This document shows, in pieces, positions 15,721-26,210 of a stretch of 64,000 bases of DNA. Position 1 is the stretch's first letter. Each line of letters begins with the position of its first letter. This DNA comes from Pseudomonadota bacterium (GTDB taxonomy: Bacteria > Pseudomonadota > Gammaproteobacteria > Acidiferrobacterales > Acidiferrobacteraceae): the NCBI GenBank assembly GCA_021777335.1, contig JAJYDT010000005.1:1-64000 (forward strand). Reading direction: 5' to 3'. The translations under genes and the position numbers were made by a program. The notes under the pieces are model-generated. The model saw only the letters and a program-made list of their open reading frames with translations, searched no databases and was not told the origin of the DNA.

Positions 15721-18074
15721 GGTGTCCGGTCCAGACGTACTGTCTCAAACGGCGGCAGCGTCGATGTCTCGCGATAACCCGACGGTATCAGCACACAGCC
15801 TGCGGGCACCCGTTCATCGATTGCAAGCGGCAGCGCGACACTGCTGGCGCTTCCGGATACCGTGACAGAATCGTCGCCGCAGAAACCGAATCCTGCCGCA
15901 TCCGTGGCATTCATGCGCACCGCCGGGCGGGGGTTGTCTGAGGTTACCTGTAGGGGAGGTGCACGCCGGACCAGCATGTCCGATGCGTAGATCGGGGTCT
16001 CAGCAATATGCAGCGGCACTCCGCTCTCGCGGCCACGCTCCGGAACGGTAAGCGGATCGAATGTGGTGGGAGGGAGGTCCATGATACGTCCAATGTCCTC
16101 GCGCACCTCGCTGATGGACGTGAAGGTAAAGCCCGGAATATCCATCAAGCCACCCAGTGCGCGCAGGATCTTCCACCCCGGACGTGTTTCCCCAAGTGGA
16201 GTTACCGCGGCGGCGAACGGCTGCCAGAGCCCCATGCAATTGACGAACGTGCCATCGGTCTCCGTAAATGGCGCGAGCGGGAGCTGCACATGTGCGTAGC
16301 GCTCTCCGGCGCTGGCGAACGGCGTGAGTGACACCACAAAATCGGCCTGTTCGAGCGCGCGCAGGGCCAGAGCGCCGTCCCACGCATCAAGCTCAGGCTC
16401 GGTCCCGAGCAGGAGATAGCCATGGCGGGGTTGCCGCCACATCTCGTATGCATCGAGGCCATGCAAAGCCTCGGCCCCTAGCGCCCCTCTGTGCGGTAGG
16501 CAACCGGCAATCCAGCCCCCGGCACTATTACTTTCCGGAAGGTAGCCAATCGTGGCATTGGCCGAACGCGCTACCCATTCGGCGAGCGAGCGCAGGGCCG
16601 CAAACCGCGGATGGGCGAATGCGCCATTGCCAAGCAGTACCATTTTGCGACCACGCGCTTGCGCGAGCGTTTCGGCGATATGCATCTCTTCGACAGACGG
16701 TTCTACCGCGATCGCCCACGCGCGGAGCGCCTCCGGTACGGGCGCTCCGGTCTGGCGGTTCAGTTCCTTCAGCACCGCCACAAGGCTATCCAGCATATGC
16801 TCGGGCGAACCGATCGACTTCCCATGTAGATCAAACGTGAAGGCATAGTCGACCATATTGACAGCACCGATGCGGGCGCCGTTCAGGAACGCCTTGCGCA
16901 GGCGATGCGCAACGAGCGGCTGATCCTTGCGCACGTTCGATCCCACGAGCAGCACGGCCTCCGCCTGCTCGAGATCACCCAGCGAACAGCCAAGCCACGG
17001 GTACAGCGGCGCCCTAGCGTCCTCACTGAAATCCCGCTGTCGCAGGCGGTGGTCGACGTTTCCGCTCCCCAAACCACGTGTCAGACGCTGCAGCAGATAG
17101 AACTCCTCGACGGTTGATTGCGGGGCAGCCGCAGAGGCGATCGTCTGCGGACCGTGCGCCTTGATCACCTCCGTCAGCCGCCGCGCAGTGAACTCGATGG
17201 CCGTCGGCCAGTCTGTCTCGCGCCATACGCCACCCGTCCTGATGCGTGGCACTCTCAGCCGATCCGGGATGTTGAGCGCCGTATAGCTGAATCGATCGCG
17301 GTCCGACAGCCAGACCTCATTGACCTCTTCATTCCCGCGAGGGAGGACGCGACGCACCTCGTTGCGAAGCACCTGTACCGTAAGATTCGATCCCACACAG
17401 TCGTGCGGGCTCACGGACGCATGATCCTGTAATTCCCAGGAGCGTGCAGCGTACCGGAACGGCTTCGACGTAAGCGCTCCGACCGGACAAAGATCGATCA
17501 TATTTCCAGAAAGTTCGGATGATACGCCGGCACTGACGTACGTACCGATGCGCATATGCTCGCCACGTCCGGTCGCACCAAGCTCCATGATTCCGGCGAT
17601 CTCCTGACCGAAGCGGACGCATCTTGTGCAATGGATGCAGCGGGTCATGTCGGTCGCGATAAGCGGCCCCAGATCCTCATCCTTCACGATCCGTTTGTTC
17701 TCGCTATACCGCGAAATGTCGTGCCCATAACCGACTGCAAGGTCCTGCAGCTCACATTCCCCTCCCTGATCACAGATCGGGCAATCCAAGGGGTGATTGA
17801 TGAGCAGAAACTCCATAACACCGCGCTGAGCCGTTACCGTCTTATCTGAGCGCGTGGAGACCCGCATCCCTTCGGTGACGGGCGTCGCACATGCCGGGAC
17901 CGGCTTCGAAATACGTTCGATGTCGACGAGACACATGCGGCAGTTCGCAGCGACCGAGAGCTTGCTGTGATAACAGAAACGAGGGATATAGATGCCGGCT
18001 GCGTCGGCAGCCTCGATCACCATCGAGCCTTCATCAACCTCAAGCTTGTGTCCGTCGATCTCGATATTGAGCAT
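15717..18074 (-). CDS. nuoG: NADH-quinone oxidoreductase subunit G
   Basis: The 785-residue peripheral subunit has an N-terminal [2Fe-2S] ferredoxin domain ([21 protein letters not shown]), a His-Cys [4Fe-4S] segment ([18 protein letters not shown]), a further cluster motif ([14 protein letters not shown]), and a molybdopterin-oxidoreductase-like body without a cofactor. I start at the ATG at 18074 (MLNIEIDG), not at the longer open frame, whose first 66 codons only overlap nuoF. It follows the nuoF stop by 16 bases. It relays electrons from NuoE/F to NuoI. Confidence 0.96.
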   Translation of the reverse strand: MLNIEIDGHKLEVDEGSMVIEAADAAGIYIPRFCYHSKLSVAANCRMCLVDIERISKPVPACATPVTEGMRVSTRSDKTVTAQRGVMEFLLINHPLDCPICDQGGECELQDLAVGYGHDISRYSENKRIVKDEDLGPLIATDMTRCIHCTRCVRFGQEIAGIMELGATGRGEHMRIGTYVSAGVSSELSGNMIDLCPVGALTSKPFRYAARSWELQDHASVSPHDCVGSNLTVQVLRNEVRRVLPRGNEEVNEVWLSDRDRFSYTALNIPDRLRVPRIRTGGVWRETDWPTAIEFTARRLTEVIKAHGPQTIASAAAPQSTVEEFYLLQRLTRGLGSGNVDHRLRQRDFSEDARAPLYPWLGCSLGDLEQAEAVLLVGSNVRKDQPLVAHRLRKAFLNGARIGAVNMVDYAFTFDLHGKSIGSPEHMLDSLVAVLKELNRQTGAPVPEALRAWAIAVEPSVEEMHIAETLAQARGRKMVLLGNGAFAHPRFAALRSLAEWVARSANATIGYLPESNSAGGWIAGCLPHRGALGAEALHGLDAYEMWRQPRHGYLLLGTEPELDAWDGALALRALEQADFVVSLTPFASAGERYAHVQLPLAPFTETDGTFVNCMGLWQPFAAAVTPLGETRPGWKILRALGGLMDIPGFTFTSISEVREDIGRIMDLPPTTFDPLTVPERGRESGVPLHIAETPIYASDMLVRRAPPLQVTSDNPRPAVRMNATDAAGFGFCGDDSVTVSGSASSVALPLAIDERVPAGCVLIPSGYRETSTLPPFETVRLDRTP

Positions 18075-18090
18075 GTCCGCGCCTGCTCCG

Positions 18091-19359
18091 CTACGCCGCC
18101 CAGCAGCTGCGGTGCTGGATATGGTGTTCGAATTCCTCCCTGAAGTTCTTGATGAAACTGATGACCGGCATGGCTGCCGCGTCGCCAAGTGCGCAGATTG
18201 TGCGGCCCTCGATCTTCTCCGACATATCCACCAGGAGATCCAGGTCTTCCATGCGGCCCTCTCCGTCCTCAATCCGGCCTATGACGCGTGCGAGCCAACC
18301 CGTCCCCTCCCGGCACGGAGTACACTGGCCGCACGATTCCTCATAATAGAAATGCGCGATGCGCCGGAGCACCCTCACCATGCAGACGGTCTCGTCCATG
18401 ATGATGACCGAACCGGCCCCCAGCATCGAACCGGCCTTGGACAGCGAGTCATAGTCCATGTTGAGGCCCATCATGACCTCGCCCCGGACGACCGGAACCG
18501 ACGAGCCCCCGGGAATCACCGCTTTCAGGCGACGGCCCTCGCGCATGCCGCCGGCAAGCTTCAGGAGTTCCACAAACGGCGTGCCAAGTGGAACCTCGTA
18601 GTTCCCCGGCTTGTTGACATGTCCTGACACGGAAAAAATCTTGGGGCCACCATTGTTCGGACGGCCAATGTTAAGGAACCACTGGCCCCCGTTTCTCAGA
18701 ATCGACGGTATCGACGCCAGAGTCTCGGCATTGTTGATAGTTGTCGGCCGGCCGTAAAGACCATAGCTTGCCGGAAACGGTGGTTTGAACCGGGGCATAC
18801 CCTTCTTGCCCTCAAGCGATTCGAGCAGAGCGGTCTCCTCGCCACAGATGTAGGCGCCCGCACCACGATGTGAGTGAATCTCGAAGTCGATGCCGGACTG
18901 CAGGACATCGCGACCGATCAGGCCAGCAGCCCTCGCCTCAGCGAGCGCCGCCTCGAACCGTTCATATGGCTCCCGGAACTCGCCCCGGATGTAGTTGTAG
19001 CCAACCGTGGCACCCATGGCATAACCGGCTATCGCCATGCCCTCGATGAGGGCGTGCGGATTGAGGCGGAGAATGTCCCGGTCCTTGAACGTGCCTGGCT
19101 CACCTTCGTCTGAGTTACAGACGATATATTTCTGGCCAGGGGCCATGCGTGGCATGAAACTCCACTTGAGTCCGGTCGGAAAGCCGGCGCCGCCACGCCC
19201 GCGCAGGGCGGACTTCTTGACCTCGGCGATGATATCGTCGGATGCCGTGCGTTCCGTGATAATCTTGCGCCATGCCTTGTAGCCACCGATACTTTCGTAG
19301 ACCGCGAGGGACCATGGTCGTTCCAGACCGAGTGTGCTGAAACAGACCTCATTGGCCAT
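18091..19359 (-). CDS. nuoF: NADH-quinone oxidoreductase subunit F
   Basis: The 422-residue NADH-binding subunit contains [13 protein letters not shown] (NADH/FMN binding), [32 protein letters not shown], and near the end [15 protein letters not shown] with three Cys of cluster N3. It oxidises NADH via FMN at the tip of the peripheral arm. Its ATG overlaps the nuoE stop by one base (TAATG), a tight translational coupling. Confidence 0.97.
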   Translation of the reverse strand: MANEVCFSTLGLERPWSLAVYESIGGYKAWRKIITERTASDDIIAEVKKSALRGRGGAGFPTGLKWSFMPRMAPGQKYIVCNSDEGEPGTFKDRDILRLNPHALIEGMAIAGYAMGATVGYNYIRGEFREPYERFEAALAEARAAGLIGRDVLQSGIDFEIHSHRGAGAYICGEETALLESLEGKKGMPRFKPPFPASYGLYGRPTTINNAETLASIPSILRNGGQWFLNIGRPNNGGPKIFSVSGHVNKPGNYEVPLGTPFVELLKLAGGMREGRRLKAVIPGGSSVPVVRGEVMMGLNMDYDSLSKAGSMLGAGSVIIMDETVCMVRVLRRIAHFYYEESCGQCTPCREGTGWLARVIGRIEDGEGRMEDLDLLVDMSEKIEGRTICALGDAAAMPVISFIKNFREEFEHHIQHRSCWAA

Positions 19360-19853
19360 TATTTGAGCCCCGCCAGGATCACGTCGATCTTCTCCGGTGT
19401 CAGATTCTCCTGGTAGGTATCACCGACCATGCATGCTGGCGCTCCGCCGCACGCGGCGAGACACTCGACCTCCTTCAGGGTGATCCGGCCGTCGGCCGTG
19501 GTCTCGCCAAGCTTTATCCCAAGCTTCCCTTGAAGGTAGCGCACAATCTCGTCAGAACCGCAAAGCATGCAGGAGATATTGGTACAGACAGAGATCTTGT
19601 GTCGTCCGACCGGGCGGACATCGTACATCGAGTAGAACGTCGCTATCTCATACACCTGTATCGGCCGCATCCCGAGAATTTCCGCCACATAGTCCATCAC
19701 CGGGGTACTAAGCCAGCCGTGTTCCTCCTGCGCGATCCGCAACGCGGCCATCACGGCCGATGCGCGGCGGTCCACTGGATATTTCTTTGCCTCACTCTCG
19801 ATTTTTTCGAGAGACGGGGCTGACAGGAGGGGCGTATTCGCGGCATTCGTCAT
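19359..19853 (-). CDS. nuoE: NADH-quinone oxidoreductase subunit E
   Basis: The 164-residue thioredoxin-like [2Fe-2S] subunit has [12 protein letters not shown] and [13 protein letters not shown], supplying the four cluster Cys of N1a. The N-terminal helical part ([25 protein letters not shown]) is standard for the family. It partners NuoF. The start overlaps the nuoD stop by four bases. Confidence 0.97.
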   Translation of the reverse strand: MTNAANTPLLSAPSLEKIESEAKKYPVDRRASAVMAALRIAQEEHGWLSTPVMDYVAEILGMRPIQVYEIATFYSMYDVRPVGRHKISVCTNISCMLCGSDEIVRYLQGKLGIKLGETTADGRITLKEVECLAACGGAPACMVGDTYQENLTPEKIDVILAGLK

Positions 19854-21103
19854 CGGTCAATCTCGCCAAATACGATGTCCTGGCTACCGATGACCGCGAC
19901 CACATCCGCGATCATGTGACCGCGGACCATCTCGTCCAGCGCGGAGAGGTGCGCGAATCCCGGGGCACGGATCTTCAGCCGGTACGGCTTGTTGGCACCG
20001 TCCGATATCAGATAAATGCCGAACTCGCCCTTCGGATGCTCGACCGCTGCGTATACCTCCCCGGCCGGTATACAGTACCCCTCCGTGAACAGCTTGAAGT
20101 GATGGATCAGCGACTCCATGCCCTGTTTCATCACGATCCGCTTCGGCGGCACAATCTTGTGATCATCGACAATTACGGGTCCCGGGTTGCGCCGCAACCA
20201 CTCGACACACTGCCGGACAATATGGTTCGACTGGCGCATCTCCTCGATGCGTACCAGATAGCGGTCGTAGCAATCCCCAGTGGCGCCGACAGGCACATCA
20301 AAATCGATATCACGGTATACCTCGTAGGGCTGCATCTTGCGCAGATCCCAGGCAATCCCGGATCCGCGGAGCATCGGTCCTGTGAATCCGAGCTGCAGGG
20401 CCCGCTCCGGAGACACCACACCAATTCCCACAGTGCGCTGCTTCCAGATCCGGTTATCCGTCAGAAGCGTCTCGTACCCGTCGACGCACGCCGGAAACCT
20501 CTCGGTAAAATCCCATATGAAATCGAGCAGCGAGCCACGCCGATTTTCATTCAGGCGGTCGATCTTCTGCGGATCGTGCCATTTCGATGGCTGATACTGC
20601 GGCATCGACTCAGGAAGGTCCCGATACACGCCGCCCGGACGATAGTACGCTGCATGCAGACGTGCGCCGGATACCGCCTCGTAGGTATCCATGAGGTCTT
20701 CGCGTTCCCGGAACGCGTACAGGAACACGGTCATCGCACCGATGTCCAGGGCATGGGCGCCAAGCCACAGCAAGTGATTGAGGATCCGGGTAATCTCGTC
20801 GAACATCACCCGGATATACTGGGCGCGCAGGGGCACATCGAGGCCCAGCAGCTTCTCGATCGCGAGAACATACCCATGCTCGTTCGACATCATCGACACA
20901 TAATCGAGACGGTCCATGTAGGGGATCGATTGATTATATGGCTTGCTCTCGGCGAGCTTTTCGGTCGCCCGGTGCAGCAGACCGATATGCGGGTCGGCGC
21001 GCTCGATAACCTCGCCGTCGAGCTCAAGCACGAGACGCAGCACTCCGTGCGCAGCAGGGTGCTGCGGGCCGAAGTTCATCGTGTAGTTACGTATCTCTGC
21101 CAC
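19850..21103 (-). CDS. nuoD: NADH-quinone oxidoreductase subunit D
   Basis: The 417-residue 49-kDa-type subunit has [23 protein letters not shown] at the N-terminus (quinone-site His), [16 protein letters not shown], and a C-terminal end [17 protein letters not shown], all family hallmarks. With NuoB it forms the quinone-reduction site. It is not fused to nuoC, unlike in Escherichia coli. It overlaps nuoC by 17 bases. Confidence 0.97.
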   Translation of the reverse strand: MAEIRNYTMNFGPQHPAAHGVLRLVLELDGEVIERADPHIGLLHRATEKLAESKPYNQSIPYMDRLDYVSMMSNEHGYVLAIEKLLGLDVPLRAQYIRVMFDEITRILNHLLWLGAHALDIGAMTVFLYAFREREDLMDTYEAVSGARLHAAYYRPGGVYRDLPESMPQYQPSKWHDPQKIDRLNENRRGSLLDFIWDFTERFPACVDGYETLLTDNRIWKQRTVGIGVVSPERALQLGFTGPMLRGSGIAWDLRKMQPYEVYRDIDFDVPVGATGDCYDRYLVRIEEMRQSNHIVRQCVEWLRRNPGPVIVDDHKIVPPKRIVMKQGMESLIHHFKLFTEGYCIPAGEVYAAVEHPKGEFGIYLISDGANKPYRLKIRAPGFAHLSALDEMVRGHMIADVVAVIGSQDIVFGEIDR

Positions 21104-21686
21104 CGTAACCTTCCTCGCGTATGACGCGCGGCACGAGCACGCGCGGCTCGATGCTGACGGGTTGATAGACGACCCGCCGTTTTTCGGGATCGTAACGCAT
21201 CTCCACCTGCCCTATCAGCGGGAAATCCTTGCGGAATGGATGCCCTATGAATCCATAGTCTGTCAGGATACGCCGAAGATCCGGGTGCCCTTCAAAAACG
21301 ATTCCAAACAGATCGAACGCCTCGCGCTCATACCAGTTTGCCACGGACCAGATATCCGTGACGGAAGCCAAACGGGGTGGTTCATCGTTGAGAAACACGC
21401 GCAACCTGAGACGGGAATTGTGCGTGACCGACAAGAGGTGGTAGACCACGGAAAACCGCGGACCCTGATAGGCTCCCTGCCTGTACTCCAGGTAATCCAC
21501 TCCGCAGAGATCGATCAGCTGTTCGAACCGGGTGTGGGCATCGTCTCGAAGTGCCCGACAGCTGGCTGCTATCCGATCCGCATGGATCACGAGCGTCAGT
21601 TCACCGAGGTTCTCGGCAGTCTCTGCCACGGCATCCCCGAGAAGTTCACGGGCATAGTCGGCTAATGAGTGCAGCGGCTCGGGCAT
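21087..21686 (-). CDS. nuoC: NADH-quinone oxidoreductase subunit C
   Basis: The 199-residue 30-kDa-type subunit contains [46 protein letters not shown] (in two pieces of the conserved signature) and [18 protein letters not shown]. It is a peripheral-arm scaffold next to NuoD. The gene lies 20 bases after nuoB. Confidence 0.96.
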   Translation of the reverse strand: MPEPLHSLADYARELLGDAVAETAENLGELTLVIHADRIAASCRALRDDAHTRFEQLIDLCGVDYLEYRQGAYQGPRFSVVYHLLSVTHNSRLRLRVFLNDEPPRLASVTDIWSVANWYEREAFDLFGIVFEGHPDLRRILTDYGFIGHPFRKDFPLIGQVEMRYDPEKRRVVYQPVSIEPRVLVPRVIREEGYGGRDT

Positions 21687-21706
21687 AGAGAGGTTATCTT
21701 GAGTGG

Positions 21707-22183
21707 CTAGCGAGCGATGATATTCGTTCGCCGGATCTTACTCTGCAACTGCATGATCCCGTACAGCAGCGCCTCGGCGGTTGGCGGGCAGCCTGGCACA
21801 TAGACATCGACCGGCACGATGCGGTCGCATCCCCGGACAACTGAATAGGAGTAGTGATAATAGCCACCACCATTCGCGCATGATCCCATGGAGATCACCC
21901 AGCGTGGCTCCGCCATCTGGTCGTACACCCGTCGCAGCGCTGGGGCCATCTTGTTGACGAGTGTGCCCGCAACGATCATGACATCGGACTGCCGTGGACT
22001 CGGGCGGAACACGACCCCGAAGCGGTCCAGATCATAACGCGACGCACCTGCATGCATCATCTCCACGGCGCAGCAGGCGAGACCGAAGGTCATGGGCCAC
22101 AGAGACCCCGTGCGCGACCAGTTCACGAGCTGATCGAGCGAGGTCGTCATCCAGCCCTTATCCTGAAGTGCCTCTACTCCCAC
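21707..22183 (-). CDS. nuoB: NADH-quinone oxidoreductase subunit B
   Basis: The 158-residue subunit holds cluster N2. Tandem Cys in [10 protein letters not shown], then GSCANGGG and [11 protein letters not shown] supply the ligands. I start at a GTG at 22183 (peptide [11 protein letters not shown]), which gives the normal family length. This GTG overlaps the final ten bases of nuoA; the frame open further upstream only covers nuoA in another frame. It passes electrons to quinone with NuoD. Confidence 0.93.
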   Translation of the reverse strand: MGVEALQDKGWMTTSLDQLVNWSRTGSLWPMTFGLACCAVEMMHAGASRYDLDRFGVVFRPSPRQSDVMIVAGTLVNKMAPALRRVYDQMAEPRWVISMGSCANGGGYYHYSYSVVRGCDRIVPVDVYVPGCPPTAEALLYGIMQLQSKIRRTNIIAR

Positions 22184-22530
22184 TCGAGAGCCCCCTTCAC
22201 CCACTCGTAGATAAAACCGATCACGAGAATTCCGAGGAACACCATCATGGCCAGGAAACCTGCGCGACCAATGCGGCTCAGTGCCACCGCCCAAGGAAAC
22301 AGAAACGCGATCTCCAGATCGAAGATGATGAACAGGATTGCGACTAGGTAATAGCGGACATCGAATTTCATCCGCGAATTTTCGAATGCCGAGAACCCGC
22401 ATTCGTAGGCGGACAGCTTGTCACTGTCGGGATGGTGCGGCGCGAACAGTCGGCCCGCAACCATGGGCAGCACGCCCACGAGGACGCCGACTATCATGAA
22501 AATCAGGATCGGCAAGTAGTTTTGCAGCAT
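22174..22530 (-). CDS. nuoA: NADH-quinone oxidoreductase subunit A
   Basis: The 118-residue membrane subunit has three helices. [44 protein letters not shown] contains, in parts, the conserved Cys loop and Asp/Glu of the third-helix region diagnostic of NuoA. It is the first gene of the nuo operon, about 65 bases downstream of a promoter candidate. Confidence 0.97.
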   Translation of the reverse strand: MLQNYLPILIFMIVGVLVGVLPMVAGRLFAPHHPDSDKLSAYECGFSAFENSRMKFDVRYYLVAILFIIFDLEIAFLFPWAVALSRIGRAGFLAMMVFLGILVIGFIYEWVKGALEWE

Positions 22531-22595
22531 CGCAACCCCGGTGCACGGCCGTTAACGTAACGTAGTGATGTTCAGGCCTTGCCGAACAGCGGTCT

Positions 22596-22625
22596 AGTCT
22601 AGGCGGCCCCGATCTTTCAAGTCAA
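22596..22625 (-). promoter_or_regulatory. Candidate promoter of the nuo operon
   Basis: Reading the minus strand, TTGACT (22625-22620) is followed after 18 bases by TAGACT (22601-22596). It lies between tRNA-Leu and nuoA, about 65 bases before the nuoA ATG. The boxes are fair matches only. Read-through from tpiA-secG-tRNA is also possible. Confidence 0.4.
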
Positions 22626-22700
22626 GTCGGGGCGCCGGCACAATTCTCTTCTGATTCCTTGCCTTATCTCAATATTTGTTGGGGTCATAAAAAATTCATG

Positions 22701-22785
22701 TGGTGCCGAAGGCGGGACTCGAACCCGCACAGCTTGCGCTACCGCCCCCTCAAGACGGCGTGTCTACCAATTCCACCACTTCGGC
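22701..22785 (-). tRNA. tRNA-Leu (anticodon GAG)
   Basis: The minus strand folds as a class II tRNA. The acceptor GCCGAAG pairs with CTTCGGC, followed by encoded ACCA. The D-arm is TGGTGGAATTGGTAGACAC, the anticodon stem CCGTC/GGCGG closes loop TTGAGGG (anticodon GAG), a variable arm AGCGCAAGCT follows, and the T-arm is GCGGGTTCGAACCCGC. It sits between secG and nuoA, an arrangement common in gammaproteobacteria. Confidence 0.96.
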
Positions 22786-22788
22786 TTG

Positions 22789-23175
22789 CTACTGGTGTGA
22801 CGGCTGGGGTTGTGGCGCTGCCGGCACACTGTTTTGCGCATTGCCTGTCGGCGGTGCACCCACTCCGCGCGAAGGCGAACTCGTCGGCGGGACGGGCACA
22901 TGGGCCGATGCCGCTCCTGTTAGGCTCGTCACACTCACCGGTCGCGCGGGCGCAGACAGGTAGGCGAGCGATAGACTGGTAAGAAAAAAAATCGTTGCGA
23001 GGATCGCCGTCAGGCGGCTCAGGAAAGTTGCGGAGCCCCGGCTGCCGAACAACGTCTGCGACGCCCCGCTGCCAAACGCAGCGCCCATATCCGCGCCCTT
23101 ACCCTGCTGCAACAACACGAGCGCCACGAGTGTGAAGGAAACGAGGATATGGATAATCAGCAATAGTTCTTTCAT
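22789..23175 (-). CDS. secG: Preprotein translocase subunit SecG
   Basis: The 128-residue inner-membrane protein has two hydrophobic helices. The loop between them, [33 protein letters not shown] in pieces, is the SecG signature. A Ser/Pro/Ala-rich C-terminal tail follows. It belongs to SecYEG and stimulates protein export. The start overlaps the tpiA stop by four bases. Confidence 0.95.
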   Translation of the reverse strand: MKELLLIIHILVSFTLVALVLLQQGKGADMGAAFGSGASQTLFGSRGSATFLSRLTAILATIFFLTSLSLAYLSAPARPVSVTSLTGAASAHVPVPPTSSPSRGVGAPPTGNAQNSVPAAPQPQPSHQ

Positions 23176-23930
23176 GATGTCCAGGCCCTGACCGCACCAC
23201 AGATCGCGAGGAACTCATCCGCCTTCAGCGATGCGCCGCCGATGAGGCCGCCATCGATGTCTGGCTCCGCGAACAGCTCACCCGCATTTGCCGCCTTCAC
23301 GCTACCGCCGTAGAGGATACGAAGCCGATCCGCAATTCCGGCGTCACGTCTGGCAAGTCGACCCCGAATGAACCCATGCACCAGCTGCGCCTGCCTCGCG
23401 CTTGCGTTGCGTCCCGTGCCAATCGCCCATACGGGTTCATAGGCCACGATTGCATCGGCGAATGCGCCTATTCCGCTACAATCCACCACCGCGTCAAGCT
23501 GTCGCGCGATCACCCCTTCGGTGCTGCCAGCCTCGCGTTCAGACAGCGTCTCCCCGACACACAGGATTGGCGTGAGACCGCATGCTTGAGCCCGCCGGAA
23601 TTTCTCGGCGACACGGGTATCGGTATCTCCGTACAGCGTGCGACGTTCCGAATGACCGACGATAACGCACCGGCAACCGAGATCCTTCAGCAGAACTCCC
23701 GATGTCTCGCCCGTGAACGCACCAGCCTCCTGCTCATGCAGGTCTTGTCCACCAACCCACACTCGCGGACCCACAAGATCGGCTACGACCGGAATCAGTG
23801 CGAACGGCGGGCACATGCCGACATCGGCGCTGACTCCGCTAATCCCTGCAAGGACCGCGTTCACGAGCGCCCTCGCGCTCGCCTGCGTGCCATGCATCTT
23901 CCAGTTTCCCACTACCAACGGTCGCCGCAC
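23172..23930 (-). CDS. tpiA: Triosephosphate isomerase
   Basis: The 252-residue TIM enzyme interconverts glyceraldehyde 3-phosphate and dihydroxyacetone phosphate. Active-site motifs are present: VGNWKMHG (Asn, Lys), VGHSERR (catalytic His), [12 protein letters not shown] (catalytic Glu) and [11 protein letters not shown] (phosphate). It lies downstream of glmM with a 78-base gap and is coupled to secG. Confidence 0.97.
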   Translation of the reverse strand: MRRPLVVGNWKMHGTQASARALVNAVLAGISGVSADVGMCPPFALIPVVADLVGPRVWVGGQDLHEQEAGAFTGETSGVLLKDLGCRCVIVGHSERRTLYGDTDTRVAEKFRRAQACGLTPILCVGETLSEREAGSTEGVIARQLDAVVDCSGIGAFADAIVAYEPVWAIGTGRNASARQAQLVHGFIRGRLARRDAGIADRLRILYGGSVKAANAGELFAEPDIDGGLIGGASLKADEFLAICGAVRAWTS

Positions 23931-24008
23931 CTGCCCCCCAGGAAACCGTGAATCCTATGAAACGGCGGGCGATGGTAACCGATTCCGCGCGCGGAACGCA
24001 ATTTCTGC

Positions 24009-25358
24009 TCAGGCGGTGCGCCCTGCTGCGGCAAGCCGGACCGTTTCAGCAAGCTGTTCGCACAGACGCGAAACCTCGGCCTGATCACGACCCTCCACTG
24101 TCACACGGACCACCGGCTCGGTGCCGGAGGCACGGAGCACAACACGCCCGTCTGCGTGCAGCTGGGACTCTGCAACCCGTCGTGCGTCGGCAACCTGGGG
24201 GTTTGCGCCTACATCAAAGCGGTCCCCGGCAAGCGGAACGTTGATGGTCCGCTGTGGATAGACCGTCATCGCCGAACAAAGATCCGTGAGGGTGCGATTC
24301 GATTCGGCGATGACAGCAAGCACCTGGAGCGCGGCGATGATTCCATCTCCTGTCGTGCTTTTGTCAAGGCAGATGACATGCCCAGACGACTCTCCGCCAA
24401 GTTCCCATCCCTCGCGCTGCATCATTGCAAGCACATATCGATCACCAACGGCGGAACGTTTGAAGGGAATTGAAAGCCGCTTCAGCGCCTGCTCGAGCCC
24501 GAAGTTGCTCATCTGCGTCCCGACGACGCCCCCATTCAGCGTGCGCCCCGCGCTGCGCGCGGCCCCAATGATGTACAGAATCTGGTCACCGTCGACACAT
24601 TGCCCTTGGTGGTCCACCATGATGACACGATCTCCGTCACCATCCAGAGCAAGCCCGAGGTCCGCCTCATGCTCACGTACGGCGGCCTGCAGCGTCTGCG
24701 GATGAATCGAGCCGCAGTCGAGATTGATGTTGAATCCATCAGGCTCATTCGCGATCGCAATGACATGCGCGCCGAGTTCGGAAAACACGTGTGGCGCAAT
24801 CTGGTACGCCGCGCCATGGGCACAATCGACCACTATCCTCAGTCCATCGAGATTCAGGCGGTTTGGAAACGTGCTCTTGCAGAATTCGATGTACCGGCCT
24901 GCCGCATCCGTGTGACGCCTTACCTTGCCAAGACGCTGTGAAGGCTGAATCACAAGCCGCCGCGACATCTGTTCCTCGATAGCTGCCTCAACCTCGTCTG
25001 GCAATTTCGTGCCCTGATCGGAAAAAAACTTTATTCCGTTATCATGGTAGGGGTTGTGGGACGCACTGATGACGACACCCGCGTGTGCGCGGAACGTGCG
25101 GGTGAGGTACGCGATCCCGGGGGTCGGCATCGGTCCGAGCAAACGGATGTCGGCGCCCGCGGCCGACAGGCCTGCCTCCATTGCCGACTCAAGCAGATAT
25201 CCCGATACGCGAGTATCCTTGCCGATCACGACCCGCAGATCAGCGCCACCCAGTACCTGGCCTGCGGCCCACCCGAGCTTGAGCACGGTCTCGGGCGTAA
25301 TCGGCTCTTCACCTACACGCCCACGTATGCCATCCGTTCCAAAAAAGCGCTTCTTCAT
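24009..25358 (-). CDS. glmM: Phosphoglucosamine mutase
   Basis: The 449-residue enzyme converts glucosamine 6-phosphate to glucosamine 1-phosphate for peptidoglycan and LPS precursors. The phosphoserine loop VVISASHNPYHDNGIKFF, the metal loop ALDGDGDR and the sugar-binding GGESSGH are in the usual order. Its ATG overlaps the folP stop (TAATG). Length is normal. Confidence 0.97.
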   Translation of the reverse strand: MKKRFFGTDGIRGRVGEEPITPETVLKLGWAAGQVLGGADLRVVIGKDTRVSGYLLESAMEAGLSAAGADIRLLGPMPTPGIAYLTRTFRAHAGVVISASHNPYHDNGIKFFSDQGTKLPDEVEAAIEEQMSRRLVIQPSQRLGKVRRHTDAAGRYIEFCKSTFPNRLNLDGLRIVVDCAHGAAYQIAPHVFSELGAHVIAIANEPDGFNINLDCGSIHPQTLQAAVREHEADLGLALDGDGDRVIMVDHQGQCVDGDQILYIIGAARSAGRTLNGGVVGTQMSNFGLEQALKRLSIPFKRSAVGDRYVLAMMQREGWELGGESSGHVICLDKSTTGDGIIAALQVLAVIAESNRTLTDLCSAMTVYPQRTINVPLAGDRFDVGANPQVADARRVAESQLHADGRVVLRASGTEPVVRVTVEGRDQAEVSRLCEQLAETVRLAAAGRTA

Positions 25359-26209
25359 TACCGCATCGTGCCCTCATACACAGCTTCAAAAAGACGCAGG
25401 GCGTCGCACGTCGGGCGGATGTCATGCACCCGGACCATGCTCGCCCCTTCGCGCAGCGCCATGAGCGCGAGCGCCACACTGTCCGCAAGCCGGTCCGCCG
25501 GTGGAGTACCGAGGAGCGCACCGATCATTGATTTCCGTGACAGGCCGACGAGAATAGGCAGCCCGAGTGATCTTAGATCGGACAGCCGGCGCAGCAGGAC
25601 CAGATTATGCTCGACGGTTTTTCCGAATCCGAATCCTGGGTCAATCAAAAGACGCGACCGGGGAATACCCGCGGCCACCGCCTCATCAACCCGCCGTCTG
25701 AGAAACTCCACCACTTCGGAGACCACATCCTTGTAGCTCGGCCGGGCCTGCATAGTCTGGGGCTGCCCCTGCATATGCATCAGACAGACAGGAACCCCCA
25801 TCTCTGCGGCCGCATCGAGCGCCCCGGGCACACGCAGGGCACGAACATCGTTGATAAGACCCGCCCCGGCCGCCACAGCTGCCTTCATGACCTCAGGCTT
25901 CGACGTATCGATGCTGACAGGCACCGGGATGTCCGCATCCGCGAGCGCCCTGATGACCGGCACCACACGCCGGATCTCCTCGTCCGCATCAACAGGTGTT
26001 GCTCCCGGCCGCGTCGATTCGCCACCCACGTCGATAAGGTGCGCCCCTTCGTCCACCATCCGGCGGGCATGACGGACCGCCTGCTCGACCGACGAAAACA
26101 ATCCGCCGTCGTAGAACGAATCGGGGGTGACATTCAGGATGCCCATGATTGCCGGGCGTAGCAGATCAACAGTTCGTGTGCCGCACTGAAGGCTCGCGGC
26201 CGCCCCCAC
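25358..26209 (-). CDS. folP: Dihydropteroate synthase
   Basis: The protein of about 283 residues condenses p-aminobenzoate with dihydropterin pyrophosphate in folate synthesis. Motifs IMGILNVTPDSFYDGG, IDVGGESTRPGA and LIDPGFGFGKT are intact. The chosen GTG start at 26209 follows the ftsH stop almost directly; the open frame continues upstream only as an ftsH shadow. The exact start is uncertain because no strong ribosome site is visible. The ftsH-folP-glmM order is common in gammaproteobacteria. Confidence 0.94.
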   Translation of the reverse strand: MGAAASLQCGTRTVDLLRPAIMGILNVTPDSFYDGGLFSSVEQAVRHARRMVDEGAHLIDVGGESTRPGATPVDADEEIRRVVPVIRALADADIPVPVSIDTSKPEVMKAAVAAGAGLINDVRALRVPGALDAAAEMGVPVCLMHMQGQPQTMQARPSYKDVVSEVVEFLRRRVDEAVAAGIPRSRLLIDPGFGFGKTVEHNLVLLRRLSDLRSLGLPILVGLSRKSMIGALLGTPPADRLADSVALALMALREGASMVRVHDIRPTCDALRLFEAVYEGTMR

Positions 26210-26210
26210 C

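Noticed and set aside
18075-18272. 66-codon N-terminal extension of nuoG
   Set aside because: It lies over the nuoF 3' end, is Arg/Ser rich and has no match to NuoG; the ATG at 18074 begins the ferredoxin domain.
19760-21124. Plus-strand ORF of 454 codons opposite nuoD
   Set aside because: It is the antisense shadow of nuoD, rich in His and Arg, with no family features.
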